From Microbacteriaceae bacterium UBA963 (GTDB lineage: Bacteria; Actinomycetota; Actinomycetes; Actinomycetales; Microbacteriaceae), in NCBI GenBank assembly GCA_002292955.1, contig DBCH01000067.1, forward strand, positions 1 through 19,698: a DNA stretch of 19,698 nt. The letters run 5' to 3'. Numbering within the stretch: position 1 is the first letter of the stretch; each line of letters starts with the position of its first letter. The notes below the pieces were generated by a model, which did not search any database, had not been told where the DNA came from, and worked only from the letters and a program-made list of their open reading frames with translations. Shown one piece after another: positions 8,311 to 15,624 of the stretch. The translations under genes and the position numbers were made by a program.

Positions 8311-8355
8311 TGGCGGATGTTAATGTGATTCAGTCTGTGTCGTCACAGTCCGCCA
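8311..8355. promoter_or_regulatory. Nested inverted repeats in front of the TetR-like gene (candidate operator)
   Basis: An outer perfect repeat, TGGCGGA (8311-8317) with TCCGCCA (8349-8355), encloses an inner palindrome, CTGTG-TCGT-CACAG (8335-8348), directly against the right outer arm. A TTGACG (8305-8310) that could be a -35 box abuts the left arm; no convincing -10 was found. The position 30-74 nt before the start suits autoregulation by the downstream TetR-like protein. Confidence 0.4.
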
Positions 8356-8384
8356 ACTGGATGACTCGGAGGTAGAGTCAAAAC

Positions 8385-9128
8385 ATGGCAACTCCCGTAG
8401 CGCCAGACGCCCTCGCATACACCGCGAAGGACTGGCTAAAGTATGGCTCCACTGAGGCGCCATCCACGCGGGAGAAGATGATCATGCTCGCGATCGAAGA
8501 CATCATTACCGTGGGCCCCGCCGACTTCAACGCTTTTCGGGTCTGCGATCGGATTGACATCAAGCACCCGATGGTCAACTACTACTTTGGCAACCGCGAC
8601 GGCCTCCTGGCCGAGGCCACGTGGTGGGCCTACCAAGAGTGGTCAAAGAATGTTCGTCGATCGATGCGCGAGGCACCGGCCGACCCTGAGAAGCGCTTGC
8701 GCGCCTTTATCGAAGAAGAATGCGTCTGGGCGGAGCGCATGGGTGGAATGTACCTGCTGTTGCAGTACCCGCTAGCATCTGCCGGTTCGCACGTCATCGT
8801 GGCTGAGAACTACGGCGAGAAGATGCAGGGCATCTTTGACTATCACCTCGCACTCTTGGCGACCACGATTGTTGATCTTCGCTCAGGAAAGTTGAGTTCT
8901 CTCGACTTTGACGAAGACTCCGTTCCGGCAACCGCACTCTTGTTGCACCCCGCTGAGGTCATCGCATCCGGGCACGTGGCGTGGATGACCCACGGTCTCG
9001 CGTCATGGTCCACGGGACAGCACACGGCGACGCGCAAGATGCCCACCCGAGGTATCAAAGGACTCACCGTGGGTATCGCCCGCTCGTCCTATGTGGACCA
9101 AATCATCAAGGTTGCCCGCGGCGAATAG
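8385..9128 (+). CDS. TetR/AcrR-like transcriptional regulator
   Basis: 247-aa DNA-binding regulator. An N-terminal helix (about residues 28-42, REKMIMLAIEDIITVG) is followed by a helix-turn-helix at about 47-77 ending in HPMVNYYFGNRDGLLAEA, the TetR-family pattern in which an aromatic pair, F-x-N/S-R/K and L-L close the recognition region. The usual A-G of the turn is replaced by R-V-C-D-R-I-D, so it is a divergent member. The C-terminal helical domain, which would bind the ligand, is not recognisable. GGAGG (8368-8372) lies 12 nt before the ATG. It is 103 nt after the ABC ATPase gene with inverted repeats between, so it probably has its own promoter and autoregulates. Target genes are unknown. 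Confidence 0.75.
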   Translation: MATPVAPDALAYTAKDWLKYGSTEAPSTREKMIMLAIEDIITVGPADFNAFRVCDRIDIKHPMVNYYFGNRDGLLAEATWWAYQEWSKNVRRSMREAPADPEKRLRAFIEEECVWAERMGGMYLLLQYPLASAGSHVIVAENYGEKMQGIFDYHLALLATTIVDLRSGKLSSLDFDEDSVPATALLLHPAEVIASGHVAWMTHGLASWSTGQHTATRKMPTRGIKGLTVGIARSSYVDQIIKVARGE

Positions 9129-9133
9129 CTAGA

Positions 9134-9165
9134 GAAGTCCGCCCCCACTTTGGACCTCATTTTTC
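9134..9165 (+). terminator. Candidate intrinsic terminator after the TetR-like gene
   Basis: GAAGTCC (9134-9140) can pair with GGACCTC (9152-9158) with one mismatch and an 11-nt loop, followed by a run of five T (9160-9164). The T-tract is only on the plus strand, so the leg operon ending at 9180 would not be well terminated by it. Confidence 0.5.
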
Positions 9166-9179
9166 TTAGGGCGCTCATG

Positions 9180-10001
9180 TCACCAGGCGCTCAGTCCACC
9201 ATCGACGAACAAGTTCTGTCCCGTCACATAGCTCGCAGAGTCTGAAGCCAAAAACAACATTCCCGATGCGACTTCATGCGCCTGGGCCATTCTTCCCATC
9301 GGCACGCGGTTACTGTAGCGATCGTTGAAGACGCCGTTTTGTCCCGAACCTATTCCACCTGGAGTCAGGGTGTTTACGCGAACACCTGCTCGAGCCCAGT
9401 AGGTCGCTAAGTACAGTGTGAGACCGTGTACCCCGGCTTTTGATGCGGAATACACCGGTGGGGTATTAATCGCACGCCCTTCATACTCCGAGCCTTCGTA
9501 GATCCGTTGGTCCGGGCCCATCGTCCCGCCATAAATGGATGCGGTCTGAATTATCGACCCTCGACCCCGTTCAGCCATTTTTACCCCGACAGCCTGAGCG
9601 ACGAGGAACAAGCCATCCAAGTTCACGGCCATGACCTCTCGCCAGGTTTCGAGGGAAAACTTTTCTAGTGGGTTGAAGAAATTCTCTAAGCTGGCACTCT
9701 TCGACGCGGCGTTATTGTGCAAAATATCGATGGGGCCGAGAGACTGCTCAACGTGGGAAACCATCTGGGTGACGGAATCCTTGTGAGAGACGTCACATTG
9801 CACACCAATAACTGCCGCATCGTACTGTTGAGAAATCCTGTCAGCGGTTTCGAGGGCTCGCTCAAGGCTAATGTCGACAACGGCAACCGAGGCCCCTGAA
9901 TCCGCGAGGGCTTCCACGCACTCCGTGCCCAAAATTCCCGCACCCCCCGTGACCACGGCAACACGGCCCGAAAGACTTTGCCGCTCCATGTATTTACCCA
10001 T
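9180..10001 (-). CDS. ptmA: SDR-family oxidoreductase, PtmA-like
   Basis: Classical short-chain dehydrogenase/reductase of 273 aa, last gene of the leg operon. The NAD(P)-binding TGGAGILG is at residues 18-25, NNAA at 96-99, the catalytic S155 in QTASIYGG, and YSASK with Y184 and K188; it ends with the common VTGQNLFVDGG. Context and the P-P-x-Y-S-A-S-K-A-G block match PtmA (Cj1332-type) proteins of flagellin-glycosylation loci, which accompany the GDP-linked legionaminic acid pathway; the exact reaction remains uncertain, probably early hexosamine precursor supply. It overlaps legF by eight bases. The ATG at 10001 is used; an AGGA stands about 12 nt upstream. Confidence 0.83.
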   Translation of the reverse strand: MGKYMERQSLSGRVAVVTGGAGILGTECVEALADSGASVAVVDISLERALETADRISQQYDAAVIGVQCDVSHKDSVTQMVSHVEQSLGPIDILHNNAASKSASLENFFNPLEKFSLETWREVMAVNLDGLFLVAQAVGVKMAERGRGSIIQTASIYGGTMGPDQRIYEGSEYEGRAINTPPVYSASKAGVHGLTLYLATYWARAGVRVNTLTPGGIGSGQNGVFNDRYSNRVPMGRMAQAHEVASGMLFLASDSASYVTGQNLFVDGGLSAW

Positions 10002-10716
10002 TTTGAGGAAGATTCCTTTCCATCAGCCAACTAACAATCTCGAAGTCAAACTCACTATCAATGTCGAGCGACCTCTCGGGTGGCATCTCGAAAATACGTG
10101 TTGACGGGTAGAAAACACGAGGCTCCGCCAGAAACGCATCACGATTCCAGACGTAGATCGAGGCGTTCATGTCAAAAGTTTTTGGCGCATCTTGTCGTCG
10201 AAGAATCCCCTGCGGTAGCGGCTTGGCGACCCCCACATGGCCAGATTGTGAATCGACTTCAATGAGATTGAAATAAGGGGACCGCCGAGCCTCGCACGCA
10301 GTCACAACGGATTCGATTCCTTCACCTTCCAGCAGAGCAACCGCCGAGTGGATGTCCCCGACAGTTCGAAGCGGGGATGTGGCATCGAGATCAACGACAG
10401 TGTCAAAACGTCCTCCTGTGAGCGACTCCATCTCGCGAACGGCGTGCACAATTGCCGGGACTTTTCCTGCGGTATCCGTTGCCAGCTCAGCGGGCCTCAC
10501 AACGACATGGGTTGCCCCGCAACTCAGAGCCACATCGAGCACTTCCGGGGCATCGCTCGTCACGACGATGACCTCGAAAAGGCCTGACTCCGAGGCGTGT
10601 CGCACGGAATGCGCGAACAACGATTGTCCGGCTATCATCCTCCAGTTTTTCCCGGGAACACCCCGTGAACCGCCTCGAACGGCTATCGTGCAAATTCTGT
10701 TCACGTCGTTACCCAT
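9994..10716 (-). CDS. legF: CMP-legionaminic acid synthetase (acylneuraminate cytidylyltransferase family)
   Basis: Activates the nonulosonic acid with CTP to give the CMP-sugar donor, the last biosynthetic step. The 240-aa protein starts with the family signature AVRGGSRGVPGKNWR (about residues 12-26), where the G-G-S-R/K-G-x-P-x-K-N loop binds CTP. It continues with DTVVDLDATSPLRTVGDI; the form D-L-D-x-T-S-P-L-R rather than L-Q-P-T-S-P-L-R is the pattern I associate with LegF/PtmB rather than Neu5Ac-specific NeuA. SLDIDSEFDFE near the C-terminus supplies the second acidic, metal-associated motif. It overlaps ptmF by 16 nt and ptmA by 8 nt, implying translational coupling. GGAAGG is just upstream of the ATG at 10716. 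Specificity for legionaminate over sialate is inferred from the neighbours. Confidence 0.88.
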   Translation of the reverse strand: MGNDVNRICTIAVRGGSRGVPGKNWRMIAGQSLFAHSVRHASESGLFEVIVVTSDAPEVLDVALSCGATHVVVRPAELATDTAGKVPAIVHAVREMESLTGGRFDTVVDLDATSPLRTVGDIHSAVALLEGEGIESVVTACEARRSPYFNLIEVDSQSGHVGVAKPLPQGILRRQDAPKTFDMNASIYVWNRDAFLAEPRVFYPSTRIFEMPPERSLDIDSEFDFEIVSWLMERNLPQNG

Positions 10717-11630
10717 CTGCCTTCCCGAGCACTTCTCTCAATTCCGAGAATGAGGTTATCGATGTCTCGGGCTTCGGCCAGCGTCGTCACCGAGGTGGGA
10801 GACTCCGTCATCATGTCGAGGTGCATGTGCCGATAGGTCTCATCGCGATCAATCGGAAAGCTTTCTAACCGAGTGTTCGAGGACGAAGAAACCGAGAGTG
10901 TTCCGGCGAGTATATCCGCGTGAAAAGTCTTTTCTTGGGTGACAATCCGGATAAACCGCGAACCTGGGCGATCGAGGTAATTCAGTTGAAGCGCCAATTG
11001 AGAAACGTGCTCAGTGCGAGCCACGATTGACCAGGAGTCGTCAGAATCCACCGTCACGTTTGCAATTCGACCACCCAAGGCAAAGACGCCGAGCGTCCTG
11101 CCACACATCCACGCCAGATAATCAAGTTCGTGCGAGAGATCGCGAAGAACTCCGCCCCCCCGACTTTGGTGGGCGGAATACTGCTCTGCAACGGAACGTC
11201 CAGGCCGCCATGTCTCCAGCGCTTGTCCCGCATAGGCCTCGACGGAGAGGATTTTCTCGCCGTCCAGACGATTCTTGAGATTCTGCAAGAGAGGATGAAA
11301 CCTCAAATTGTAGGCCACCCCGACGCGCAAAAAACTGGAAAGGTCAAGGTCGTCACTTCCGAGGGCTGCGGGTTTTTCAATGAGGACTGGCCCTTGATAA
11401 TTCGCCACAACCAAGTCGTCAACCGCGTGACGGTGGCGGGCAGTCTCATTTGCTATGACGACATAATCAATGTTGTGGTGCTCGAAAGCCTCGCTGATTG
11501 TTGGGTGTGAAACGTAAGCGAGGTCGGTGCGATTGCTCACAAAAACAACCTTGGTGCGGTCACCAATCTCGGAGAGAACTCGAGCGTGCCGTTGGCCGAT
11601 AGACCCCCCGCCCACAACGAGAGACGTCAT
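10701..11630 (-). CDS. ptmF: Gfo/Idh/MocA-type oxidoreductase, PtmF-like
   Basis: Predicted NAD(P)-binding protein of 309 aa from ATG 11630 (the adjacent in-frame GTG 11633 is the alternative). An N-terminal Rossmann fold shows SLVVGGGSIGQRHARVL at residues 3-19, and the family E-K-P motif is at 85-87 (VLIEKPAAL). The C-terminal half has SRGGGVLRDLSHELDYLAWM, where the GG(V)xxDxxxHxxD pattern is the usual catalytic/substrate region. Homologues sit between ptmE and legF in Campylobacter-like loci as PtmF; the precise reaction is not well established and is probably in forming the aminosugar precursor. The ptmE stop and this ATG overlap as TGATG, and the 3' end overlaps legF by 16 nt. Confidence 0.82.
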   Translation of the reverse strand: MTSLVVGGGSIGQRHARVLSEIGDRTKVVFVSNRTDLAYVSHPTISEAFEHHNIDYVVIANETARHRHAVDDLVVANYQGPVLIEKPAALGSDDLDLSSFLRVGVAYNLRFHPLLQNLKNRLDGEKILSVEAYAGQALETWRPGRSVAEQYSAHQSRGGGVLRDLSHELDYLAWMCGRTLGVFALGGRIANVTVDSDDSWSIVARTEHVSQLALQLNYLDRPGSRFIRIVTQEKTFHADILAGTLSVSSSSNTRLESFPIDRDETYRHMHLDMMTESPTSVTTLAEARDIDNLILGIERSAREGRWVTT

Positions 11631-12685
11631 CACCGGTCAACCGAGCCTGTCGCCTCGTCCCGAGCCCGGATGAGATCTTCTGGGCGCCCAACGTCCAACC
11701 ACGATTCATGAATCGGGAACGCCGCCACGTTTTTGCCGGCAGTCATAATGTCCGTCAAAAGTGTTGGCATGTCGCAGTACTCACCGACAGTGAGCGTTCC
11801 AAGGACCCCAGGGTTCATGGCGTATATTCCGGCGCTGACCAGCGACCTGTGCAGAGGCTTCTCCGTGAGTTCAACGACCAACGAATCGTGAACGGTCACG
11901 ACCCCAAAAGGAACCTCGACGACATATTCCCGGACGCCCACGGTCGCTTCAGCAGCGTTCTGCCGGTGGAAAGACATCAAATCCCGGAGGTCAACGTGCG
12001 TGAGGAGGTCAGAGTTCATCACAATGAACGGTTCGGTGATCGAACCAGCCTGGGTGGCTATCGCGCCTGCCGTGCCTAAAGGAGCATCCTCATGGATGTA
12101 TGTTACGTCGAGGGCAAATGCTGATCCATCTCCGACGTAATCTTTAATCACCTCCGCGAGGTAATTAACCGAGATGCGAACGTCCTTAAAACCTTGTGCC
12201 CGAATCCGCTCGAGAATTATTCCCAAGATCGGCGTTCCTCCCACCGGAAGCATCGGTTTGGGCAGGTCTTTTGTCAATGGGTAAAGACGTTGCCCTTTGC
12301 CGCCCGCCATCAAAATGACGGGTGTCGTCATACGCTCGGGATGCACAAAATCATCCATTGTGGCAACGCTCGTGATTTTGCCGTCACGGTCGAGAAGGGG
12401 GAGATGCCGAATATCATCCTCAACCATGCGCTCGAAAATCCGAACTGACGAATCAGTCGTCAGTGCCGTCTTGGGTTCGGAATTCATGATGTCTATAGCC
12501 AGAGAATCGAGGGTCGCTCCGCGGAGGATTGCCCGCCGAATATCGCCATCCGCGACCACGCCCAAAAGATGGTCACTTTCGTCAACGACGACGGCAAACT
12601 GGCGGCGATTGTTGTCAATGACGGCAATCATGTCCCGAAGAGAGTCTGTGGGGCTGACTCTCAGACCATCAATTCCAGTGACCAT
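11630..12685 (-). CDS. ptmE: CBS-domain nucleotidyltransferase, glucosamine-1-phosphate guanylyltransferase (PtmE-like)
   Basis: Predicted to make GDP-glucosamine from GlcN-1-P and GTP, the step that commits the pathway to GDP-linked rather than UDP-linked intermediates. The 351-aa product begins with a CBS pair (about residues 5-117; LLGVVADGDIRRAIL and HLPLLDRDGKITSVATMDD) followed by a sugar nucleotidyltransferase domain starting VILMAGGKGQRLYPLTKDLP (123-142) with K143 next. Later motifs are EDAPLGTAGA, FIVMNSDLLT and ESWLDVGRPEDL. The CBS-plus-NTase fusion is characteristic of PtmE. The ATG at 12685 with GAG seven bases upstream is preferred to TTG 12691. A candidate promoter lies in the 47-nt gap after legI. 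The guanylyl specificity is inferred from context. Confidence 0.87.
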   Translation of the reverse strand: MVTGIDGLRVSPTDSLRDMIAVIDNNRRQFAVVVDESDHLLGVVADGDIRRAILRGATLDSLAIDIMNSEPKTALTTDSSVRIFERMVEDDIRHLPLLDRDGKITSVATMDDFVHPERMTTPVILMAGGKGQRLYPLTKDLPKPMLPVGGTPILGIILERIRAQGFKDVRISVNYLAEVIKDYVGDGSAFALDVTYIHEDAPLGTAGAIATQAGSITEPFIVMNSDLLTHVDLRDLMSFHRQNAAEATVGVREYVVEVPFGVVTVHDSLVVELTEKPLHRSLVSAGIYAMNPGVLGTLTVGEYCDMPTLLTDIMTAGKNVAAFPIHESWLDVGRPEDLIRARDEATGSVDR

Positions 12686-12702
12686 TAACAAACTCGTTTT
12701 CG

Positions 12703-12731
12703 AATATAGAAGTCAACGAAAGCCCAGTCTA
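12703..12731 (-). promoter_or_regulatory. Candidate internal promoter before ptmE
   Basis: On the minus strand, TAGACT (12731-12726, 4 of 6 to the -35 consensus) and TATATT (12708-12703, 5 of 6 to the -10 consensus) are separated by exactly 17 nt. Transcription would begin about 11 nt before the ptmE ATG. This is the only real intergenic gap inside the nine-gene operon. Confidence 0.4.
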
Positions 12732-12732
12732 G

Positions 12733-13785
12733 CTAAGCACTACTCGCGTCGTTCGCAACGACCAAGCCACTGAGAGAGATGGCCTCGTGGCGGTCGAAAC
12801 TTCTTGAGGTCGTGGCCCCAACGACAACATCGAACGCCATGGGGGAAACCTCGGCCTCTGGCCGCAAAGCCACAAGATCATCCTCGGAGATAACCGAGCC
12901 CGCCGCAATGTCCCGGGCAGCATAGAGTCCTCGGCGCGCGATGGGAATATTGATCCGCTCACTTTCTGAAACACGCTTATCGGGACTGCCGAGCGCTTGC
13001 TCGATTTCTCGAATCGTTGACACGAGAAGTGCAAAATCGGCCGGTTCCATCGACGCGTGCTGGTCGGGCCCGGGAAGGTTACGGTCTGTCGTGACATGTT
13101 TTTCGATAACGCGAGCACCGAGGGCGACAGCCGCCACCGACGCAGAGATCCCCTCAGTGTGGTCACTGTAGCCATACATGACCTCGAGGGTTCGCCCCAT
13201 ATTGACCATGGCTCGCAAATTGGTATCCGAAATAGGCGACGGGTAGGCCGTGTTGCATTGCAGGACCGTAATGCGTTCGCGCGGAAAACCTTCGGACACA
13301 ATCGCGGAAAGAGCAGCATCCACCTCACTGAGTTGACTCATGCCGGTAGACAAAATGATGTCGTCGGCTCGGCGCGCCACGTCCCTGAGATAGGGCAGAT
13401 TCGTTATCTCTCCCGAAGGAATCTTGAAAAGACGAAGGCCAATGTCTGAAAGAAAAGCCAAGCTCAGGTGGTCGAAAGCTGTCGAAAGAAAGACCTTTCC
13501 GACGCTCTCCACATACGCTTTCAGCTCGATGAATTGATCAGCTGTGAACTGGAGCTCCGCGATCATCTCAATCGCGGACTGAGCCTCACCTGTGGTCGCC
13601 TTCTGGTATTCCGCCTTGGGCGTCGAGACTGACATGAGGAGCTCCGGAACTGCCGTTTGAAATTTGATGACGTCCACGTCAGTTGTGGCAATGGCATCAA
13701 CAATCTTTTTTGCCAATGCCATATCGCCGTTGTGATTGACGCCCACCTCAGCGATGATCAGAACACGGTCAGCGCTGTCAGTCAT
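12733..13785 (-). CDS. legI: N,N'-diacetyllegionaminate synthase (NeuB family)
   Basis: Condenses the six-carbon 2,4-diacetamido-2,4,6-trideoxymannose with phosphoenolpyruvate to give the nine-carbon acid. It is 350 aa, the family's normal length. The N-terminal TIM barrel shows IIAEVGVNHNGD (10-21), VIKFQT (39-44), KIPSGEITN (121-129), LQCNTAYPSP (175-184), YGYSDHT (204-210) and EKHVT (228-232). A C-terminal SAF/antifreeze-like domain (about 283-345) begins IARRGLYAARDI. The protein alone could be a sialate, legionaminate or pseudaminate synthase; PtmE, LegB and LegC beside it favour legionaminate. It overlaps legG by eight bases, and 47 nt separate it from ptmE. Confidence 0.9.
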   Translation of the reverse strand: MTDSADRVLIIAEVGVNHNGDMALAKKIVDAIATTDVDVIKFQTAVPELLMSVSTPKAEYQKATTGEAQSAIEMIAELQFTADQFIELKAYVESVGKVFLSTAFDHLSLAFLSDIGLRLFKIPSGEITNLPYLRDVARRADDIILSTGMSQLSEVDAALSAIVSEGFPRERITVLQCNTAYPSPISDTNLRAMVNMGRTLEVMYGYSDHTEGISASVAAVALGARVIEKHVTTDRNLPGPDQHASMEPADFALLVSTIREIEQALGSPDKRVSESERINIPIARRGLYAARDIAAGSVISEDDLVALRPEAEVSPMAFDVVVGATTSRSFDRHEAISLSGLVVANDASSA

Positions 13786-14965
13786 GTGCTACCCATTCGA
13801 CGTCATAGAAGCTCTTGGCATGAAGACTTGCTAAAGCTGTTGCCTCAAGAATGTCGGCGATTCGCCGGGAGACGCCGGGAGAACCGTAGGGAGAAACCTT
13901 GAGGTCTGCTAATTCTTGCATCTGAGGTGCCATCGCCTGCGTTATCCCCCGCATAATTGCGTCCGCGTCGTTTTCGACGTCCACTACCGATGCGGCCCGA
14001 AGTCGTCCCTTTTGCCTGTCTCCGATATTGACAGTGGGAGTTCCCGCTGTGGGGGCCTCAAGGATTCCACTCGATGAATTGCCGACGATAACCGCCGCCG
14101 CGGTCAGAGCGCTGAGGTAGCCCACCTGCCCCAGGCTGGCAAAAACCTTGACTCGATCAGTTCGAGCATCCGCATACTCGTCGAGAAGAGCATTCACTGC
14201 GCGACCTCCCGCATCGGCGTTCGCCCGAGTCATCACAATCTTTGCGTCGGGAAATTGGTCGAGTGCTGAAAACAACGGATCCATAAATTCACCGACAGCC
14301 TGGCGAGACATCGTTTGCGGATGTTGTGTGCAGAGGATTAACGGTGCATCTCCCAAAGGAAAATCAAGGAAAACTTCGAGTTCTTGCGTGGACATCAACT
14401 CCAGCGTCGCAAAGTTATCGAGCCCGATGGCCCCCACGTCAAACACCGAATTCGGCGGCTCTCCCAGCTGAATGACGCGGCGACGATATGCCTCTGCCGA
14501 CACAAAATGCAGTGCGGAGAATTTCGTGATGGCGTGACGCAGGGAATCATCGATTGCCCCCTCAGTCACTTCGCCACCGGCAATGTGAGCGACGGGAATT
14601 CCCATCAAAAAAGCGGCCTGAGCCGCAGCCAGAGTCTCGAACCTGTCGCCCAAGACGATGACGAGGTCGGGCGTGGCCGAGTCAAAGACTTTAGCCATGC
14701 CACTGACGCCCGCACCCGTTGATTCTGCAACGCCGTAAGGGGTATCCAGAGCGGAAAGCATCTCTACCCGGTGGGAGATGCTAATTCCGTCGGCTTCAAT
14801 TGCCTTCCATGTTTCGCCAAACTCTGGGGAGAAATGCATCCCGGTCACGATGGTTTCAACGTCAAATTGTGGCCGAGACGTGAGCTCGCGGATGAGAGGC
14901 TGGAGCAAGCCGTAGTCGGCTCGAGTGCCCGTGACCACGGCAATCTTGCGGATGCGGGAATTCAT
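13778..14965 (-). CDS. legG: Hydrolysing sugar-nucleotide 2-epimerase (NeuC/LegG family)
   Basis: Releases the nucleotide from the diacetamido-trideoxyglucose donor and inverts C2 to give the manno sugar used by LegI. The 395-aa GT-B-fold protein carries VTGTRADYGLL (11-21), VLGDRFETLAAA (104-115), HIAGGE (127-132), DDSLRHAITK (139-148) and GNSSSGILEAPTAGTPTVN (295-313), all hallmarks of the hydrolysing NeuC-type epimerases rather than the non-hydrolysing WecB. It starts within an ATGA overlap with legH, with no separate ribosome binding site, so it depends on coupling. GDP rather than UDP specificity is inferred from the ptmE and legB neighbours. Confidence 0.92.
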   Translation of the reverse strand: MNSRIRKIAVVTGTRADYGLLQPLIRELTSRPQFDVETIVTGMHFSPEFGETWKAIEADGISISHRVEMLSALDTPYGVAESTGAGVSGMAKVFDSATPDLVIVLGDRFETLAAAQAAFLMGIPVAHIAGGEVTEGAIDDSLRHAITKFSALHFVSAEAYRRRVIQLGEPPNSVFDVGAIGLDNFATLELMSTQELEVFLDFPLGDAPLILCTQHPQTMSRQAVGEFMDPLFSALDQFPDAKIVMTRANADAGGRAVNALLDEYADARTDRVKVFASLGQVGYLSALTAAAVIVGNSSSGILEAPTAGTPTVNIGDRQKGRLRAASVVDVENDADAIMRGITQAMAPQMQELADLKVSPYGSPGVSRRIADILEATALASLHAKSFYDVEWVAHD

Positions 14966-15624
14966 CGCACGATTGCCCTTGCGGGTGAACCGACCGCTGT
15001 CACGTTGGCTTCAATGTCACGAACGACCACAGCTCCCGCTCCAATGATGGAGTTGGCTCCTATGCGAATCCCTTGGATAACACTCGATCCAGTTCCCAGC
15101 GTCACACCGGACTGGACATCAACATTTCCCGCTACGCTTGCCCCAGGGAAAACGGAGACATAGTTGTCAAACGTCGTGTCGTGGCCCACGGCCACGTTGC
15201 GATCAACATGCACGTGACGCCCAAAACGGACATTTGTCGTAACGGTCGCATTGGCGCATATCACCGTTCCTGGGCCAAAAACATTATCGTGGCGGCCCAC
15301 TGTAGCCGCCGGGTGAATAAGGACCGCAGCGTGCAGCCCAAGAGAAGAGGCCAATTCGTCGAGTTTGCCGCGCACGGACGTGTTTGAGATGGCAATGATG
15401 TGCTGCGTTGCGGGGTCAAGATTCGCGAGAATCTCATCGCCGCCCAGAACCGGTCCCCTTGATAGCACGCGGCTCTCTGTAGATGGTTGTGCATCCACAA
15501 AACCCAGGAAACGAAAGGCTGCCTGCCGACCCGCGGATTCTTCGACTGCGTTGACTGCTTCAAGGACGTCGTGAAATTCTCGCGCGAGCCCCCCGGCGCC
15601 GATTATGACAATTGGGGTTGTCAC
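14962..15624 (-). CDS. legH: NeuD/PglD-family acyltransferase, probable LegH N-acetyltransferase
   Basis: Predicted to acetylate the 4-amino group installed by LegC. The 220-aa protein has the NeuD/PglD layout: an N-terminal Rossmann-like nucleotide-sugar-binding domain (IVIIGAGGLAREFHDVL, residues 5-21) and a C-terminal left-handed beta-helix of hexapeptide repeats from about residue 100. The likely catalytic histidine is H148 in AVGHD, matching the E/G-H-D of PglD; the helix closes with GAGAVVVRDIEANVTAVGSPAR. It begins with GTG in a GTGA overlap with legC and ends in an ATGA overlap with legG. NeuD-like O-acetylation is the alternative role, but the position next to the aminotransferase favours N-acetylation. 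Confidence 0.82.
   Translation of the reverse strand: MTTPIVIIGAGGLAREFHDVLEAVNAVEESAGRQAAFRFLGFVDAQPSTESRVLSRGPVLGGDEILANLDPATQHIIAISNTSVRGKLDELASSLGLHAAVLIHPAATVGRHDNVFGPGTVICANATVTTNVRFGRHVHVDRNVAVGHDTTFDNYVSVFPGASVAGNVDVQSGVTLGTGSSVIQGIRIGANSIIGAGAVVVRDIEANVTAVGSPARAIVR

Noticed and set aside
9129..9179. Insertion sequence or attachment site marking the left edge of the leg region
   Set aside because: No direct repeat, tRNA fragment, transposase or integrase remnant is visible; only a terminator-like hairpin is present.
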